Assembly (NCBI GenBank): GCA_921293015.1
Contig: OV121088.1
Span: 6,695,882 to 6,759,881 of the forward strand
Source: Phorcus lineatus
Taxonomy: Eukaryota > Mollusca > Gastropoda > Trochida > Trochidae
Length of the DNA: 64,000 bases
Direction of reading: 5' to 3'
In this document: positions 61,235-64,000 of the stretch, piece by piece
Layout: each line of letters starts with the position of its first letter
How positions within the stretch are numbered: the stretch's first letter is position 1
Notes under the pieces: model-generated
Databases searched by the model: none
What the model was told of the DNA's origin: nothing
What the model saw: only the letters and a program-made list of their open reading frames with translations
Translations under genes and position numbers: made by a program

Positions 61235-61579
61235 TTAAGCCACAGAATACTTATGCCAAACTTAATAAATGGTATCATCAATTGATCGCAAAGTAGCGAC
61301 TGTTACCAAAAAGACACATTTTAAAGCAAATTTGTTTTGCACAGTGACAATATGAAGGTAGAACGTCGCAATTATGATCGAAAACCGGACAGTGGCGCAC
61401 GTCAAATAGTCAAACGTAATTTTGGAGACTTATATAAAACAGCCAGGAGGGCAGTCAGGAGAAGATAGTGTTTGTTAAGTTATATAACTAGTATCCATGT
61501 ATATTGGACGCGACATCTACACCTCTGTGCATTTATAAGGCTGTTATTAGACTTTCATGGAAAACCAGTATTTGTCATA

Positions 61580-62212
61580 TACAGCTGCATACCAAAAGTT
61601 TGTTCACTTACCAATGAATCGTAGTGCAATTATCATGTAATTTTGGTTTCGCTTCAACGTCAATAGAATAACTTCAGCAAAACTGTCAATGGATCACCCA
61701 CTGTCCATGTGTGAAATAGCCATTCTTAAACTCATTTTTGGATCATCTGGTCTCTTGTGAAAAAAATCGAATTTTGGCATATTGATATAGACAGAAGGGG
61801 TCAGATTTTCAAAATTTCAATTTCGTTAAAAGCCAAATAAGATATTCCATACTCGACTCTCTGAGATTTAATCCAACTTAATCACATTGACTTTTTGCTA
61901 AGGAACGAAGATGACTTTTTTTCTAAAAAAAAGATTATGAATTATAAAGGATTTTATTGAGAAAATAAAAATTAGTGTTTTCGGAATTTTGACCCCTGGT
62001 CACTTCAATGACCTGCCAAAACTGTTACGGGTAATAGTGGGGTACGAAAACCAATTGTCTTAAAGAAGAATGGATCTGCATATGTGTATTGAAAACTCAA
62101 TATTATACATTTCTTTTTCGCAACGCTACAATACCTCAAAGACGTCTGAAATAACATGATATTTGCACTAGTATACTCAGGTATATGAACAAACTTTTGG
62201 CATGCAGCTGTA
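61580..62212. mobile_element. Tc1/mariner-type MITE nested in another MITE, 633 bp
   Basis: Ends are TACAGCTGCATACCAAAAGT and ...CTTTTGGCATGCAGCTGTA, with TA at each edge. It lies inverted relative to the copy at 22017-22641. The split host sequence (GTCATA before, TATGTC after) rejoins to match the intact MITE. Confidence 0.8.
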
Positions 62213-62275
62213 TATGTCTTTGGGACATGACAAGTAAAGATATTTTGATTTTATCCCACAACATATGACATTATA

Positions 62276-62925
62276 CAATTATAGACTCTTGTAGAGGTCG
62301 ATATCGGTTTTTATTGACCTGAGTAAAACAATATCGACCGAGCTTGCGTTGGATGTACTTGATGAACGTCATCACTGGGCATATTGTATTGTCTGGAAGT
62401 TATAACCGAGAAAAACAATTTTTTTAAAATGTAAAAAAATGTTTTTGTTTGATTAGAACTCGAGACGTAATAACAACCTAAAATACATTGAAAACAATTT
62501 CACGCCAAGAGTTGTCTCGCTTTCCGTTCCATAAGTAAAATACTACCAAAGCCATGGCTTCCGGGGGAACGTATCTTTTCGGGAATGTTTGTAGTAAGTT
62601 AGTCTTATATTATCATAAAACGAAACATTGACATACCTTTCTTCTCATCAATTCGCCCTTGGGCACGATCGCCGTCCCCCTGGTGATTTTTTATTTGTTT
62701 ATTTTGAATCATGTAAACATACATGTCGCTCGATGATGACGTCAAACCAAGCGAGTTGATGGGTTGAAAGGCAGGGGAAGCCCTTTCTGTGGGAATTCCT
62801 AGTCAATTTTTAGTAACTCAGGTCAATATCGTAATTTATCAGAAAACTTAAGTCAATATCATATCTCGTAAACCACCACAGTGTGTTGACCAATCGCTGA
62901 ACAGGAAAATTACTGTCTATTCAAT
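62276..62925. mobile_element. Second nested insert with inverted arms, about 650 bp
   Basis: It interrupts the MITE and has loosely inverted arms: GACCTGAGTAAAACAATATC and CTTGATGAACGTCATCA on the left, against AACTCAGGTCAATATCG and GATGATGACGTCAAACCAAG on the right. No coding frame was seen. The boundaries are approximate. Confidence 0.45.
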
Positions 62926-62984
62926 AATTAGGTTTGTATCAAAGGTGAATAATATGTTATGAAAATCACGGAGTGGCTCTTTAA

Positions 62985-63464
62985 AGTTACTCCATTACTA
63001 ATAAGTGGGACATATGTGACATTAACCACACAGCGTATCTCTAAGACGACAGAAGTTACTACGGTCACTTGCAAATGGGCGAAATCCATTACGTCAGTGA
63101 TTTGAGTAGGCTGTTGAGGCTATTTTGCATTTCTTTATCGTCTTTCCTCGGGAAAAGAAATTAAACTTTCAAAAAAACATATGCTAACCGAGTGGAACCC
63201 GCCAAAACAGGACATTTCGTCATTCCACAGCGTTGGATTTCTAAAATGCTAAGCACATGAGGGATGCCCTCCTGTAATAATTACAATGATGTCGCTTTTT
63301 CTATACATGTTTAGCTTCTCTTCTCAATCAAACACACAGAAAAAGATTTAAATAGGGTTTATTAATATTTTTCTTTATGAAATTTGGAGAAAAAAAGTGT
63401 ACTCTATTGAGTACATTGCGTATAGGTAGCTACGCCCCTAATGATCATGGTCACATGTCAAGAA
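62985..63464. other. Stretch without a recognisable feature
   Basis: Non-coding sequence between the inverted MITE and the duplicated lectin-flank block. Confidence 0.4.
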
Positions 63465-64000
63465 GAAAATTTCAAGACATATTAAGCACTTTACCATATT
63501 TAACTAAATTAAACACGTATCTAATTACCAATTAAAGAGCGAAATGGCCTGAATATCCACTTTCATTTGATACATCTATCACATGGTAAAATTAATTAAA
63601 TATATCCGTTCTCTTTTGATGGACTTTTTAGAAAGTAGTAATGCCCCATGCATTTGTCACGCATATCATTGTTTGGGAGTTTTCTGAACAAATGGCTTTT
63701 ACTTTTTGTGTTATGAACAAGTATACAATCACCTGGTCTCGTCTTATCACTTGATAGAATATAAATCAACGGCTTACATGTATGTAGCAGGATCGTATAA
63801 TCTCTCTACATATTATATTGTCCTCCTGTTATCAAATGTTTAATTATTTTACATTACCTTACTATTACATTACCGATTAAAGTTATTTGATTAGAATCTT
63901 TAGTCGTGCTTTTAAAACATATCACTTTTAAATTAGGTAAACGCAATGAAGATATTTGTCCAGAAAAGAGTAGCAGTCCCAAACCTTAGCTTGCAAATCT
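63465..64000. repeat. Duplicated block paralogous to 40380-41035
   Basis: It matches the region between the alternative first exons of lectin A, without the SINE insertion, and runs to the window edge. It suggests further lectin units beyond 64 kb. Confidence 0.7.

Larger units (their letters stand above)
61239..62980. mobile_element. Second MITE copy, inverted, split by two nested insertions
   Basis: The far end ATCACGGAGTGGCTCT is followed by TTAA (62981-62984). The near end at about 61239 is decayed. Segments 61250-61579, 62213-62275 and 62926-62980 together reconstruct the 59863-60276 copy in reverse order, for example GATCGCAAAGTAGCGACTGT and TTTGTATCAAAGG. The interruptions are a Tc1/mariner-type MITE (61580-62212) and a separate insert of about 650 bp (62276-62925). 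Confidence 0.7.

Overview
The window reads as AT-rich nuclear DNA from a mollusc, most likely a gastropod of the abalone type. That assignment is inference. It rests on spliced genes with GT-AG introns, many microsatellites, and SINE 3' tails of the form GGCGTTAAAC followed by (ACTC)n at 19.8 kb and 40.8 kb, which I associate with gastropod genomes. Nothing looks bacterial or viral.

Layout. 0.28-1.46 kb (+): the last three exons of a small multi-exon gene I do not recognise. 3.3-16.9 kb (-): exons of an SH3BP2-like adaptor; three consecutive exons rebuild the C-terminal SH2 domain and two upstream exons look like the second half of a PH domain. These two genes converge. 20.0-21.1 kb (-): an intact, single-exon rhodopsin-family GPCR, with a possible 5' untranslated exon at 24.0 kb.

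26.6-47.7 kb, with outliers at 59.4 and 63.5 kb: a tandemly duplicated family of secreted proteins on the - strand. Each has a signal peptide exon, an F-type lectin (fucolectin) domain over two exons, and a final PAN/apple-like exon. Two copies look complete (A 35.5-39.6 kb, B 45.2-47.7 kb). One relic last exon lies at 27.9 kb and two extra first exons at 41.4 and 59.4 kb. Non-coding blocks repeat along with the genes.

48.9-63.0 kb: an island dense in mobile DNA. It holds two related non-autonomous elements that carry seven GTGGNCCC-type hairpins, a broken piggyBac transposase, an unrecognised four-exon gene convergent with that transposase, and inverted MITE copies with other elements nested inside. 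Elsewhere there are tRNA-derived SINEs, a mariner relic, a Gypsy/BEL-like LTR, three foldback palindromes, a 45-bp minisatellite and simple repeats.

The genes do not form one pathway. The biologically coherent unit is the lectin/PAN cluster, whose members are probably secreted recognition proteins evolving by duplication. The strongest candidates for something undescribed are the hairpin-bearing element family and the four-exon gene beside the piggyBac transposase. All exon models are read by eye from splice sites, phase and family resemblance; no transcript or database evidence was available.
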